From the NCBI GenBank assembly GCA_023387735.1, contig JAEWHP010000025.1:1-64000 (forward strand): a DNA stretch of 64,000 bases, in the 5' to 3' direction. Positions 34,514-42,087 of the stretch are shown piece by piece. The position numbers and the translations under genes are program-made. The DNA is from Pseudomonadota bacterium. GTDB lineage: Bacteria; Pseudomonadota; Alphaproteobacteria; Rhizobiales; Xanthobacteraceae. Each line of letters starts with the position of its first letter. Positions within the stretch are counted from its first letter, which is position 1. The notes beneath the pieces are model-generated. The model worked only from the letters and a program-made list of their open reading frames with translations. It ran no database searches and had not been told where the DNA came from.

Positions 34514-34927
34514 ATGAGCAAGGCTGACAAACCCACTAGCACGAAATCAGATGCGCAACGAGAGTTGGAGCGCCGCATCAATGAAGAGACGCACCTGAGC
34601 CGCTGGCGCTGGCTTAATGGACAGGACCCGGTTGCGAATGCCGCATACGATGAAGCCCGCCGCGAGTTGAAGGCGAAGCGCGATATGCAAACGTCGGCAG
34701 CAGCAACAGCAGCCGTGAAGCCGACCAAGCCGCCGCGATGGATGGCGGATGGATTGAAACCTGTCGAGCGTGCAGCGCTGATGATTGCGGACCGCAAGAT
34801 TTTCCCCGAAGGCGTCACCGACCTGACGATAGCTGCGGTGGATGCCTTGCTGGCCAAGACGTGCAGAACCAACCACCTGAAGACGTGGAAGCGTGACACC
34901 ACGGCGCGGGCCATGAAGATCAGATAG
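34514..34927 (+). CDS. Element hypothetical protein, 137 residues
   Basis: A soluble, highly charged protein. The first half is helical and rich in Glu, Arg and Lys (RELERRINEETHLSRWRWLN); the second half has a compact block (RWMADGLKPVERAALMIADR, then FPEGVTDLTIAAVDALL) that looks like a small helical DNA-binding domain, ending in a basic tail. AAGGGAAG precedes the ATG. A strong hairpin terminator lies 20 bases downstream. It sits between integrase and the excisionase-like gene, a position often taken by regulators. Function unknown. Confidence 0.72.
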   Translation: MSKADKPTSTKSDAQRELERRINEETHLSRWRWLNGQDPVANAAYDEARRELKAKRDMQTSAAATAAVKPTKPPRWMADGLKPVERAALMIADRKIFPEGVTDLTIAAVDALLAKTCRTNHLKTWKRDTTARAMKIR

Positions 34928-34949
34928 TTCTCGAGTGAAATCACCCGAC

Positions 34950-34977
34950 AACGGCGCTGGCTTCAGCGCCGTTTTTG
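34950..34977 (+). terminator. Rho-independent terminator
   Basis: AACGGCGCTG, a four-base loop, CAGCGCCGTT, then TTTTGTTT. It separates the integrase and 137-residue gene from the excisionase-like gene and the replication genes behind it. Confidence 0.88.
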
Positions 34978-35013
34978 TTTGCGTATTTGCGTATCGATTT
35001 GCGTATTTGCGTA
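34978..35013. promoter_or_regulatory. Tandem TTTGCGTA repeats, candidate regulator binding sites
   Basis: Two exact copies of TTTGCGTATTTGCGTA (34978-34993 and 34998-35013) with a 20-base period, so four TTTGCGTA octamers lie on one face of the helix. They are 60 bases upstream of the excisionase-like gene, right after a terminator. The arrangement suggests cooperative binding by a regulator or excisionase. Confidence 0.6.
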
Positions 35014-35072
35014 ATGGCAATTTTTCGGCGCGGCGGCATGTTGGCTCCATGGGTTTTCACGGGGAGTCACCG

Positions 35073-35333
35073 ATGAAGGATAGATCGAACGAGAGGCCGA
35101 AGCCGAACAAGGCCGACCTTGCCGCCGAACTGAAGGCGGCAGGTATTGAGCGGACCGCCTATTCCAAGCGCGAATTTTGCGGCCGCAATGGCTTCAGCGA
35201 AAATTTCTATGACGCGTTGAAGAAGAAAGGCCTTGCGCCGCGTGAGACGCGTGTCGGTCGGCGCGTGATAATCACAATCGAAGCCGAGACCGAATGGCGT
35301 CGGCAGCGCGAAGCCGAGTCGAACGCCGCTTAA
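35073..35333 (+). CDS. AlpA/excisionase-like small DNA-binding protein
   Basis: An 86-residue basic protein. After a charged lead it has YSKREFCGRNGFSENFYDAL (about 29-48), which fits the first helices of a winged-helix MerR/AlpA-type domain, followed by a wing with RETRVGRRVIITIEAETEWR. Such proteins drive excision or switch on satellite genes. The ATG at 35073 has GGGGAG seven bases upstream; earlier in-frame starts would run through the tandem repeats. It is probably the binder of those repeats, which is inference. Confidence 0.72.
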   Translation: MKDRSNERPKPNKADLAAELKAAGIERTAYSKREFCGRNGFSENFYDALKKKGLAPRETRVGRRVIITIEAETEWRRQREAESNAA

Positions 35334-35451
35334 TCCGACCAACTCAAATCAAGCTTCCGTGCGGATCCGCGATCCCGGCACGCGATGAAGGCCGCACACT
35401 TTGCAGAGTGCGCGGTCTCCGATGGATCGCATTCAGTTGGAGAAAGACCCT

Positions 35452-35802
35452 ATGCCAGACATCAAGACCAGGATCAAGAACCGGAAGCGGCACTTCAAAA
35501 CCATCGGCGGCTATCTCGCCTGTGCCGCGCGGGTCATTCAGGAAAGCAAGTTCTCGACGGACGCCGTCATTCGCGACGACGAGAACGGCCAGTGGTGCAG
35601 CTTCATCAACGTGCTCTTGCGGCAATACGACATCCACACCCTGTATCCCGGCGCAGACTATCGCGTCCAACTGCGCGACTGGATCGAGCGTGAAGACGAC
35701 GCGCTGAAGCGGATGATCATGGAAGGCATCGAGCGTTGGTTTCTTGCCAACACTGTTTCGACCTTCGTCCACAAGCCGTCGTCCCCATTGCACGTCAACT
35801 GA
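35452..35802 (+). CDS. Element hypothetical protein, 116 residues
   Basis: A soluble protein starting with a basic segment (MPDIKTRIKNRKRHFKTIGG), followed by an alternating hydrophobic/charged middle with QWCSFINVLLRQYDIHTLYP and an acidic stretch. GGAG lies eight bases before ATG 35452. It starts a row of closely spaced small genes (gaps of 13, 9 and 2 bases) leading to the primase, so these are probably one transcript. No family recognised. Confidence 0.62.
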   Translation: MPDIKTRIKNRKRHFKTIGGYLACAARVIQESKFSTDAVIRDDENGQWCSFINVLLRQYDIHTLYPGADYRVQLRDWIEREDDALKRMIMEGIERWFLANTVSTFVHKPSSPLHVN

Positions 35803-35815
35803 AGGAATCCAAGTC

Positions 35816-36094
35816 ATGACCAATAAGCTGACGCAGCACGTCCGCGTGCATTTCGAAAAGCTGGTGAATTCATCTGACGACTTCAACGCGTATATGGCAA
35901 CGCCGAATAATCAGTATGCGATCACCGGGAACGTGATGTTTGACCGGCTCCATGCCGTGCGGATGGTTCTGGAAGAGGCTCGCAAGGCTGGCGACCCCGT
36001 CACCACGGGTGCCGCCGAAGGTGACATCTATCAATGCATGGTCCGCCTGATGCGCGACCGCAAGCACTCCGCAGCCACTGCAGCCGCAGCATAG
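35816..36094 (+). CDS. Element hypothetical protein, 92 residues
   Basis: A small, mostly helical, His/Arg-containing protein (TQHVRVHFEKLVNSSDDFNA, then FDRLHAVRMVLEEARKAGDP) ending in an Ala-rich tail. GAAGGAATCC precedes ATG 35816. It lies in the middle of the small-gene row between the excisionase-like gene and the primase. No recognisable family. Confidence 0.6.
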   Translation: MTNKLTQHVRVHFEKLVNSSDDFNAYMATPNNQYAITGNVMFDRLHAVRMVLEEARKAGDPVTTGAAEGDIYQCMVRLMRDRKHSAATAAAA

Positions 36095-36103
36095 GAGTGA
36101 AAC

Positions 36104-36451
36104 ATGTCTGATCGAACAAAAGAAATGCTGAAATCACTTTCAACGAAAGGCGACTATTGGCTCCAGTTGGGGCCGTCAGCGACGGCCGTTACGATGAAGG
36201 GATGCGAAGTCGAGATCGTCTACGGCGAACGCAGCGGTGAAACCGTTGTCTACATCACCGATCCAAAAAATAAACTTGAACTTGTTGTCATCGTAAACGC
36301 AGCACACTTCACCTTCCATAAGTCTCCCCCGATTGATGATGCGCACCGTCAGCGCATCGAACGTGTCCGGGCAACCGGTGCATTGCCGCCGCCGTCTCAG
36401 TGGAAATCTATTGCTCAGAAGCTGCGCGACCAGCGTCTGAAGGGGGTGTAG
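36104..36451 (+). CDS. Element hypothetical protein, 115 residues
   Basis: A small soluble protein. The middle is strand-rich (GCEVEIVYGERSGETVVYIT, LELVVIVNAAHFTF), suggesting a compact beta fold, with a basic carboxyl end. AGGAGTGAAAC precedes the ATG nine bases after the previous gene. The next gene begins two bases after its stop. Unknown function; no homologue recognised. Confidence 0.6.
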   Translation: MSDRTKEMLKSLSTKGDYWLQLGPSATAVTMKGCEVEIVYGERSGETVVYITDPKNKLELVVIVNAAHFTFHKSPPIDDAHRQRIERVRATGALPPPSQWKSIAQKLRDQRLKGV

Positions 36452-36453
36452 GG

Positions 36454-36759
36454 ATGAGTGTTGTTCTCGATGCGAGCGATCAGCATTGGTTTGGCGAGGG
36501 TGAAATCCCGAACTGTTGCCAGTGCGACGACAAGCTTACTTACCCGTTCCTGCACTGGCACGGCACCCCAATCGTTCTGTGCGCCGACTGCTGCCAGCGC
36601 ATCAAGCGGGGCTTTGTCGCCGACCTGATCCACGTCTGTGCGATCAAGGAACTGCAGGACAGCGGCTACGGCGATCATACGTTTGTTCGCGAGTCCGTTA
36701 AGAGCCGCCGCAGGCTCGCTGCAACAGAGCGCGGGAGCCCGCTCCGCGAAGTCAAGTGA
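36454..36759 (+). CDS. Small zinc-ribbon-like protein
   Basis: A 101-residue protein with two Cys pairs, PNCCQCDDKL and VLCADCCQRIKRG, separated by FLHWHGTP. The spacing suits a treble-clef or zinc-ribbon domain. The carboxyl half is helical and basic. The start ATG 36454 follows GGGGGTGTAGGG and lies two bases beyond the previous stop, implying coupling. It precedes the primase gene after an 80-base gap with a GC-rich hairpin. Possibly a nucleic-acid-binding accessory protein; this is inference. Confidence 0.65.
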   Translation: MSVVLDASDQHWFGEGEIPNCCQCDDKLTYPFLHWHGTPIVLCADCCQRIKRGFVADLIHVCAIKELQDSGYGDHTFVRESVKSRRRLAATERGSPLREVK

Positions 36760-36838
36760 TACGCGGCGATCACGTCCGGCCTTGCGGGGCCGGACGCTTG
36801 GTCGATCACAGTTCTGCTGAAGATGATCACCGATCTGC

Positions 36839-38860
36839 ATGAAGGCGTCACCCGTGAGCACCATTACCACAGATAGGGATTCAGACAAGCCCGTCACGTA
36901 TGCGGCCGATCCGCGCCAGCTTCCGGCAGCGCTCGCCCCGCTTCGCGTCTTGCGCAATTACGTCGTCTGGAAGTGGGAGAAGAACGCGAAAGGCAAGTGG
37001 ACGAAGCCGCCTTACCAGCCACGCAAGCCGGAGTACAAGGCCAGCAACAATGATCGAAAGACATGGGGCACGTTCGATCAGGCTTGCCGCGCCGTCGAAT
37101 CCGGCAAGGCCGATGGCATCGGACTCGTCTTGCTCGGCACTGATGTCTGTGCATTCGATATCGATGATTGCCGCGATCCTTCGACGCGCAGGATCGATCC
37201 TGTGGCGCTCGACCTCGTCAAGCGCGCGAATTCTTACACCGAGGTTACTGTCAGCGGCACCGGGCTTCGCGTGATCGGCCACGGAAGCAAGCGCCCGGTT
37301 CATACCAAGCAAGCCATGAACGGCAGCGGCGTCTCTGTGGAGAGTTACCGGAATTGCGAACGCTACATCACGCTTTCGGGCATGCAGATCGACAAGCGCC
37401 ACAAGAGCCTACGTGATATCGATACTCTGATCGATGAAGTCGTGGAAGAACTGGGCGGTGCCCCACAACAGGCATCGTCGTTGAATGTAGCCATCGAACC
37501 AGTGAATGACACGGCATTGGACTTCTATGAATCCAGCCTGCCCGACAAGCTGCGCAATAAGATCGAAAACGGCGACGACGAAATCAGCGACCGCAGCACG
37601 GCATTCTTCAAGGTCGTGAAGGAATTGAAGGATCGAGGCATCAGCCTTCCCGTCATCATTGGTTTGTTCAAGCGTTACCCGGACGGCATCGCCGCGAAGT
37701 ACAGCGAAGACGGACGGATGGAGAAGGAAACGATCCGCGTATACGGCAAGCCTGACACTCCGCCGCCAGAAAAAACCAAGACCGAAGACATCGGCACCAC
37801 AGAGGCGAAGGCCAAGCGGACGCTGATCGAGACCAGCGAGGAATTCACCAGCACGTTCACGCCGCCAGATTACCTGCTCGACGGCGTTTGTTTGCGGGGC
37901 TTCATGTACAGCATGACGGCACCGACCGGGCACGGCAAGACTTCCGTCGCGATGGCGCTTGCGATGACCGTGGCGCTCGGTCGCGAATTCGCCGGGCTCG
38001 AAGTCTCACAAGGCAAGGTGCTGTATTTGGCAGGTGAAAATCCGGACGATGTTCGCATGCGCTGGATCGCGATGGCCGAACACAAGGCATTCGATAGCGA
38101 CCTGATCGATGTGCACTTCGTTGCGGGCAGCTTTGACATCGGCGAGATGGAAAAGAAGATCACGAAGGAAGTGACGGCGCTCGGTGGCGTCGTGCTCGTC
38201 ATCATCGATACCGGTCCGAGTTTTTTTATGGGCGACAACGAAAACGACAACACCGACATGCTGGGCCACGCGAAGATGATGCGTCGTCTCGTCAACCTGC
38301 CCGGCAACCCAACCGTGATCGCGGCGATGCATCCGACCAAGAACGCCACAAAGGATGCGCTGCTGCCCCGTGGTGGTGGTGCATTCCTCGCCGAAGTCGA
38401 CGGCAATCTCACGTGCTGGCGGGATGACATGTTGGTGACGCTGCACTGGGCTGGCAAACACCGCGGAGTCGATTTCGAACCGTTGATGTTCGAGCTTCAG
38501 CCGGTGACGGCACGCAGGCTGATCGACAGTCGCGGTCGACATATCCCGACCGTGATCGCCAACGAACTTTCGAAGGAAGACCAGCGCGCCCGCGTGTCCG
38601 ACGTCCGGCAGGAGGAAGATTCAATCCTGATGCTGCTGCATCAGAACAAGGGCACGTTCTCCTATGCCGAGATCGCCAGCGAAATGGATTGGTACGTCGG
38701 AGCCGACAAGCGCCCGAATAAAGTGAAGGTACAACGGCTGATGAAGCGGCTGACAGCATCCAAGCTGGTTGATGTGGATCGCGATGGCGTCGTGCTCACA
38801 AAGAAGGGCGAGAAGGCTGCCGAAAACGCCGCCGCAGAGCGTGGAGCCCACAGGGGATGA
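36839..38860 (+). CDS. Phage/satellite primase-helicase (PrimPol plus RepA-like ATPase)
   Basis: A 673-residue replication protein. The amino domain looks like a phage primase-polymerase: an acidic catalytic pair in DVCAFDIDDCRDP (about 102-114), SGTGLRVIGHG (about 139-149) and VESYRNCERYITLSG (about 167-181). A linker leads to a hexameric RecA-like helicase domain with Walker A TAPTGHGKTS (360-369), LYLAGENPDDVRMR, Walker B VVLVIIDTGP (451-460) and the HPTKNATK sensor region. The last 80 residues form a winged-helix-like end. Iterons follow directly downstream, so it is probably the element's initiator. ATG 36839 is weakly placed; the start is not certain. Confidence 0.85.
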   Translation: MKASPVSTITTDRDSDKPVTYAADPRQLPAALAPLRVLRNYVVWKWEKNAKGKWTKPPYQPRKPEYKASNNDRKTWGTFDQACRAVESGKADGIGLVLLGTDVCAFDIDDCRDPSTRRIDPVALDLVKRANSYTEVTVSGTGLRVIGHGSKRPVHTKQAMNGSGVSVESYRNCERYITLSGMQIDKRHKSLRDIDTLIDEVVEELGGAPQQASSLNVAIEPVNDTALDFYESSLPDKLRNKIENGDDEISDRSTAFFKVVKELKDRGISLPVIIGLFKRYPDGIAAKYSEDGRMEKETIRVYGKPDTPPPEKTKTEDIGTTEAKAKRTLIETSEEFTSTFTPPDYLLDGVCLRGFMYSMTAPTGHGKTSVAMALAMTVALGREFAGLEVSQGKVLYLAGENPDDVRMRWIAMAEHKAFDSDLIDVHFVAGSFDIGEMEKKITKEVTALGGVVLVIIDTGPSFFMGDNENDNTDMLGHAKMMRRLVNLPGNPTVIAAMHPTKNATKDALLPRGGGAFLAEVDGNLTCWRDDMLVTLHWAGKHRGVDFEPLMFELQPVTARRLIDSRGRHIPTVIANELSKEDQRARVSDVRQEEDSILMLLHQNKGTFSYAEIASEMDWYVGADKRPNKVKVQRLMKRLTASKLVDVDRDGVVLTKKGEKAAENAAAERGAHRG

Positions 38861-38897
38861 CGCAGCTCACCGAGGATGATGACAAGTTGCGCGTACC

Positions 38898-39088
38898 CGT
38901 ATCACTCGCGCGCTGCGAGCGTGATACGCGAAGCCCAGTTTTTTTGATGCGATACGAGGTGATACGATGATACGCGAAACTGAATTCCTTAAATCTCACA
39001 ACAGCTTGCAGCCGCGCAGCGTGATACGCGGATCACTCAACGCCCCCGTATCGTATCAGCCTCCCCCTTCTAAGGGAGGCTTGATACG
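38898..39088. promoter_or_regulatory. TGATACG iteron cluster, candidate replication origin
   Basis: Seven exact TGATACG heptamers in 191 bases: plus strand at 38922, 38960, 38968, 39022 and 39082, minus strand at 38898 and 39052. Two CGATACG variants are at 38950 (plus) and 39047 (minus). The span also has a T-tract (38939-38945) and a GCCTCCC/GGGAGGC stem-loop (39059-39080). It lies just behind the primase-helicase gene and contains no open frame. Another copy sits at 36757, before that gene. This layout resembles satellite and plasmid origins. Confidence 0.65.
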
Positions 39089-39223
39089 TGGTGCATCATT
39101 TAACCCTCCCCCTTTGTGGGCAATGACAGCGGGCCGCGCCCCGCTGGGCCCCGACACCATCCCGGCCGCGCCCGGACGTGCACAGCACCCACCCATAAAC
39201 ATCCTCACACAGGGATTCGAACC

Positions 39224-39271
39224 ATGATGAGTACGGCGAAGACATCCACTGAAAGGAAACCCACGTCATGA
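39224..39271 (+). CDS. 15-residue leader-like ORF
   Basis: A minimal frame starting at ATG 39224 after AGGGA, encoding a basic, Thr/Ser/Lys-rich peptide (MMSTAKTSTERKPTS) whose stop overlaps the next gene as ATGA. It has no motifs. It may serve only to couple translation of the following gene, or be spurious. The 135 bases before it (39089-39223) hold no other gene. Confidence 0.35.
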   Translation: MMSTAKTSTERKPTS

Positions 39272-39570
39272 CGCTCTCTCAACACATCGGCATTTTTGAA
39301 GCCTACTCGTTGCAGGCAATGGGTTGGCCTGCCCGCGAATGGATTGTTCTTCTGGACGGCGATGATGACATGCCATCGCGGATCAACCGAGCGAAAGTCA
39401 TCGCTGGCCCTTATGCCATCGTCACCGAATCTGATTTCGTCGGCTGCGACGCTTCCACGCATTCGCCAAATTACAGTCTCGACGGCATCCAAGATTTTTT
39501 GTTCGGCCGGGTGCTTGCGCCGTATCAGGTAATAGTCGAACGGCCGGATTTCCCGGTTTTGTCGGCTTAG
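39268..39570 (+). CDS. Element hypothetical protein, 100 residues
   Basis: A soluble acidic protein with a hydrophobic patch (REWIVLLDGDDDMPSRINRA, then DFLFGRVLAPYQVIVERPDF). GAAAGGAAACCC precedes ATG 39268, and the frame overlaps the preceding leader-like ORF by four bases. The next gene starts two bases after its stop. First gene of the segment that leads to the prohead protease. Function unknown. Confidence 0.62.
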   Translation: MTLSQHIGIFEAYSLQAMGWPAREWIVLLDGDDDMPSRINRAKVIAGPYAIVTESDFVGCDASTHSPNYSLDGIQDFLFGRVLAPYQVIVERPDFPVLSA

Positions 39571-39572
39571 CG

Positions 39573-39905
39573 ATGTTGAAGCGATCACCAAATCCGTATC
39601 AGCAATTCGCGGTTGAGATGGAAGCGTCGATAGCTGACGCCCCCATCCATGAACGGCATTGGCCTCCGGACAATCCGAACACGGTCAAGTCGCGACTGAG
39701 ACGAGCGCAAGCCAAGGAGAATAGGCGCGATCCGATTTATTATTTCTCGGTTCCTCTGAAGCGTTCGGCTTACAACCAGTTGATCGCCGACTTTGAGCGG
39801 GAGCATCCATTAGCGGCTAGTAACGCGTCGCTGGATGATGACCGCTGGCGCGACGCGGTTGGGAAAATCGTCATCCCAACCATGCTGAAGCGCCAGAAAA
39901 AATAG
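39573..39905 (+). CDS. Element hypothetical protein, 110 residues
   Basis: A basic helical protein (VKSRLRRAQAKENRRDPIYY, then SAYNQLIADFEREHPLAASN) ending in a Lys-rich tail. It starts two bases after the previous gene and is likely coupled to it. The composition fits a nucleic-acid- or protein-binding accessory factor, but I recognise no family. Confidence 0.6.
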   Translation: MLKRSPNPYQQFAVEMEASIADAPIHERHWPPDNPNTVKSRLRRAQAKENRRDPIYYFSVPLKRSAYNQLIADFEREHPLAASNASLDDDRWRDAVGKIVIPTMLKRQKK

Positions 39906-39923
39906 ATGCACCATGGTGCAAAT

Positions 39924-39963
39924 CTCTCGCTTCGACCGTGATAGATCGGAATTGAAGCGAGAG
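39924..39963 (+). promoter_or_regulatory. Inverted repeat covering a ribosome binding site
   Basis: CTCTCGCTTC (39924-39933) and its exact complement GAAGCGAGAG (39954-39963) are separated by 20 bases. The right arm contains the GAGAG that would serve as ribosome binding site for ATG 39970. It could be an operator or an RNA hairpin that limits translation. A short GCACCATGGTGC palindrome lies just upstream. Confidence 0.45.
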
Positions 39964-39969
39964 AAACCC

Positions 39970-40314
39970 ATGTCGTCACGAGTTGTTGCCATCATCCGAG
40001 AAGGCGCAGTCTTCGCACCCACAGGCGAGATGATCACTCCACCTCGTGCCGTGGCGGTGACCGAGGCATGTACCAGCGAGCCGCCGAAGAATGATCACCG
40101 CCGCGAGCAACGCGTCGAACAAATGCGCGATCCGCTTGACGAAATTGCATCGATGTTGGCGCGCACCGTCCGACTGGCGCGTGATCTCGATGAGGGAGAT
40201 GCGCGACGCGTCCGCAATCTGGTCCAAGCCTGTTCAGCCGCACTCACTGCGACAACGTATCTGCCGCGCGATGACCAGCGACGTTTTGAACGCGCCCTTC
40301 GCGAGCAAGCCTAG
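39970..40314 (+). CDS. Element hypothetical protein, 114 residues
   Basis: A soluble protein. A strand-rich start (RVVAIIREGAVFAPTGEMIT) gives way to a helical, Arg/Glu-rich remainder (LDEIASMLARTVRLARDLDE, ARRVRNLVQACSAALTATTY). GAGAG precedes ATG 39970; an ATG at 39913 would add 19 residues across the inverted repeat. It lies nine bases before the prohead protease gene. Unknown function. Confidence 0.6.
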   Translation: MSSRVVAIIREGAVFAPTGEMITPPRAVAVTEACTSEPPKNDHRREQRVEQMRDPLDEIASMLARTVRLARDLDEGDARRVRNLVQACSAALTATTYLPRDDQRRFERALREQA

Positions 40315-40323
40315 AGGGGAACA

Positions 40324-41190
40324 ATGTCTACCAACATCCATCGACGAACGCACTACAAGGCTACACCTCGCGGCGAAAACCCGCTTACCTTCATAATGAG
40401 CGATGGCACGCCGGATCGGCATGGCGACATTGTCGATCCGAATGGATGGTTGCTCGCCGAATATCGGCGTAATCCGACTGCGTTGTTCAACCATAACAGC
40501 GAGTTTATTGTCGGAAAATTTGTCGACGTCAGAATCAGAAACAACGCGCTGGTCGGCACCTTGCAACTGGCTCCGGAAGGCACGTCGCCGCGCATTGATG
40601 AAATACGAAAATTGACTCTTGCCGGGCTGATGAATTCAGTGAGCGTCGGCTTCATCCCTCACAGGTACGAGCCTCGCCCCGGTGGCGGCAAGATTTTCCG
40701 TGAACAGACCTTGATCGAAACCAGCCTGACGCCGACGCCAGCGAATCCCAATGCGCTTCGCGAACAAGCACAGGCTCTTGGCGTCTCGGATCCAACCATA
40801 GACAAACTCATCAACAATCCCCCGAAGCATGGGAGCCTTGCCCAGCGCGCCGATCATGCTCGCCGCATGCTGGCTGCGCATAAAGCCCAGGTCGATGAAT
40901 CCAAGAAGCGTCGCCAACAGGCTGAGAGCGCCGACTTCGCGAAGCGAATGCGTCAGATGGATGCAGAAACCCGGCGTGATCAGGAATTGGTCGCCGCCTT
41001 CAAGAAAGGGACCGTCACCGGACTGGCCAAGCTGACAGAGCAGCACGCGGCCGACGAAGCCCGCGCCCAGAAGAAGGAGAACGTCAGCCATCTGGTCCGG
41101 AGTGCTCAGTTCGAACGGAAGTTTCAGCAACTGGTTGATGAAGGCTGCGACCCTGAAGACCTCATGAAGAACTTCTTGGCCCGCCTGTGA
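40324..41190 (+). CDS. HK97-family prohead protease with carboxyl extension
   Basis: A 288-residue phage capsid maturation protease (U35 type). The protease domain fills residues 1-160: FIMSDGTPDRHGDIVDPNGW (24-43), the catalytic His57 in TALFNHNSEF, the catalytic Ser in MNSVSVGFIPH (Ser105/107), and LIETSLTPTPANPNA, where substrates are normally recognised. The extra 120 residues are highly charged and helical, with a coiled-coil appearance, as in proteases fused to a scaffold-like delta domain. GAGGGGAAC precedes the ATG. No major capsid gene follows, which is unusual. Confidence 0.9.
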   Translation: MSTNIHRRTHYKATPRGENPLTFIMSDGTPDRHGDIVDPNGWLLAEYRRNPTALFNHNSEFIVGKFVDVRIRNNALVGTLQLAPEGTSPRIDEIRKLTLAGLMNSVSVGFIPHRYEPRPGGGKIFREQTLIETSLTPTPANPNALREQAQALGVSDPTIDKLINNPPKHGSLAQRADHARRMLAAHKAQVDESKKRRQQAESADFAKRMRQMDAETRRDQELVAAFKKGTVTGLAKLTEQHAADEARAQKKENVSHLVRSAQFERKFQQLVDEGCDPEDLMKNFLARL

Positions 41191-41426
41191 CAGCAACGAT
41201 ATTCAAAACATGAGGCTGGGTGTGGAGGATGGACTTCGGCTTTCTTGCTCCTCGCCCCGCGATCCGATGTCAGGGAAAGCACTCCCACACGTCATCGGGG
41301 CGCCCGCGATCCGGTTCGACAAGGGGGCAAGCACGTCTCCGGCAACGTCGAATCGGATCGCACCATTTACACGAAAGCGTAGTGCGCGTGCCGGTCGCAC
41401 CCTTTCAACTCAACTCGGTGATGTGA
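41191..41426. other. Gap between prohead protease and HNH gene
   Basis: A 236-base stretch where capsid genes would be expected in a complete phage. Short frames exist but look unlike the neighbouring genes and carry no motif. It may be decayed coding sequence. Confidence 0.4.
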
Positions 41427-41723
41427 ATGTCGGACGCGCATAAGGCACTTTACGACTCAAGGCGATGGCGGAAGCGCACAGCAAGACAACTGCGCGACTT
41501 TCCATTGTGCGCGCAGTGCGCGCGCAAGGGCATCGTGAATGAAGCGACGCTATCGCATCACATCATTCCCCATCACGGCGACCTCTTGCTGTTCTATCTC
41601 GGAGATTTGGAATCGTTGTGCGTCGATTGCCATTTGATCGAACACGACAGAGCGCCGACGCGACAGGCGATAGGTGCCGATGGTTGGCCCCTCCCATCAA
41701 CACTGCTGCGGACACGCGCATGA
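41427..41723 (+). CDS. HNH endonuclease
   Basis: A 98-residue phage-type HNH nuclease. Two zinc Cys pairs, LCAQCARKG (about 28-36) and LCVDCHLIEH (about 64-73), frame the active-site block TLSHHIIPHHGD (about 41-52). Such enzymes sit beside terminase and capsid genes and support DNA packaging. Its stop overlaps the next gene as ATGA. The adjacency to a prohead protease supports a packaging or capsid-interference role. Confidence 0.88.
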   Translation: MSDAHKALYDSRRWRKRTARQLRDFPLCAQCARKGIVNEATLSHHIIPHHGDLLLFYLGDLESLCVDCHLIEHDRAPTRQAIGADGWPLPSTLLRTRA

Positions 41724-41932
41724 ATGCAGATCAACAGCTAGAACTTCAGCAGCACGTCCGCAGCATCTTTCAGCACAGCATCGAACAACTCGTGGCCATC
41801 GGCATGCAGCGCGACGAAGCGTTGATGTTGCTGCTGATCCAGAGCGCAAACCAGATGCCGGAGTCCGAAGCGATCATCGGTGCGGTGCGAGGCGTTCTCG
41901 AAAAGCGGGAACAAGTGTCTGGATACCATTAA
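41720..41932 (+). CDS. Small helical protein coupled to the HNH gene
   Basis: A 70-residue helical protein (LELQQHVRSIFQHSIEQLVA, then IQSANQMPESEAIIGAVRGV). The ATG at 41720 overlaps the HNH stop by four bases, implying coupled translation. No family recognised; its position suits a small packaging accessory, which is speculation. Confidence 0.62.
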   Translation: MNADQQLELQQHVRSIFQHSIEQLVAIGMQRDEALMLLLIQSANQMPESEAIIGAVRGVLEKREQVSGYH

Positions 41933-42087
41933 CAGGAGGCAGGGGGGGGGTATCTTTTTACCATTAGGGGGTACCCCAGCGACCGACGCGGCCAGCCTTT
42001 CCTTTTGCTATCCCCGTATTTTTTTACCGCCTGCGCTTCATGAAAAGGCAATGCGCAGCACCTGTTACTTCGAATGGAGGGTTACGA
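41933..42087. other. Gap with a nine-G run
   Basis: A noncoding 155-base segment that starts with a run of nine G (41942-41950) and contains GGTATCTTTTTACC and GGGGGTACCCC palindromes. The G run is prone to slippage. I see no gene in it. Confidence 0.4.

Noticed and set aside
38898..39088. CRISPR-like interpretation of the TGATACG repeats
   Set aside because: The heptamers are in both orientations with irregular spacing, which fits binding sites and not spacers.
39203..39223. A tRNA T-arm-like sequence on the minus strand (GGTTCGAATCCCTGTGTGAGG)
   Set aside because: The T stem has a mismatch and no acceptor, D or anticodon stem can be built upstream, so it is not a tRNA gene.
41210..41443. 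77-codon frame between prohead protease and HNH gene
   Set aside because: Composition and lack of a start signal do not support coding, and it overlaps the HNH start.
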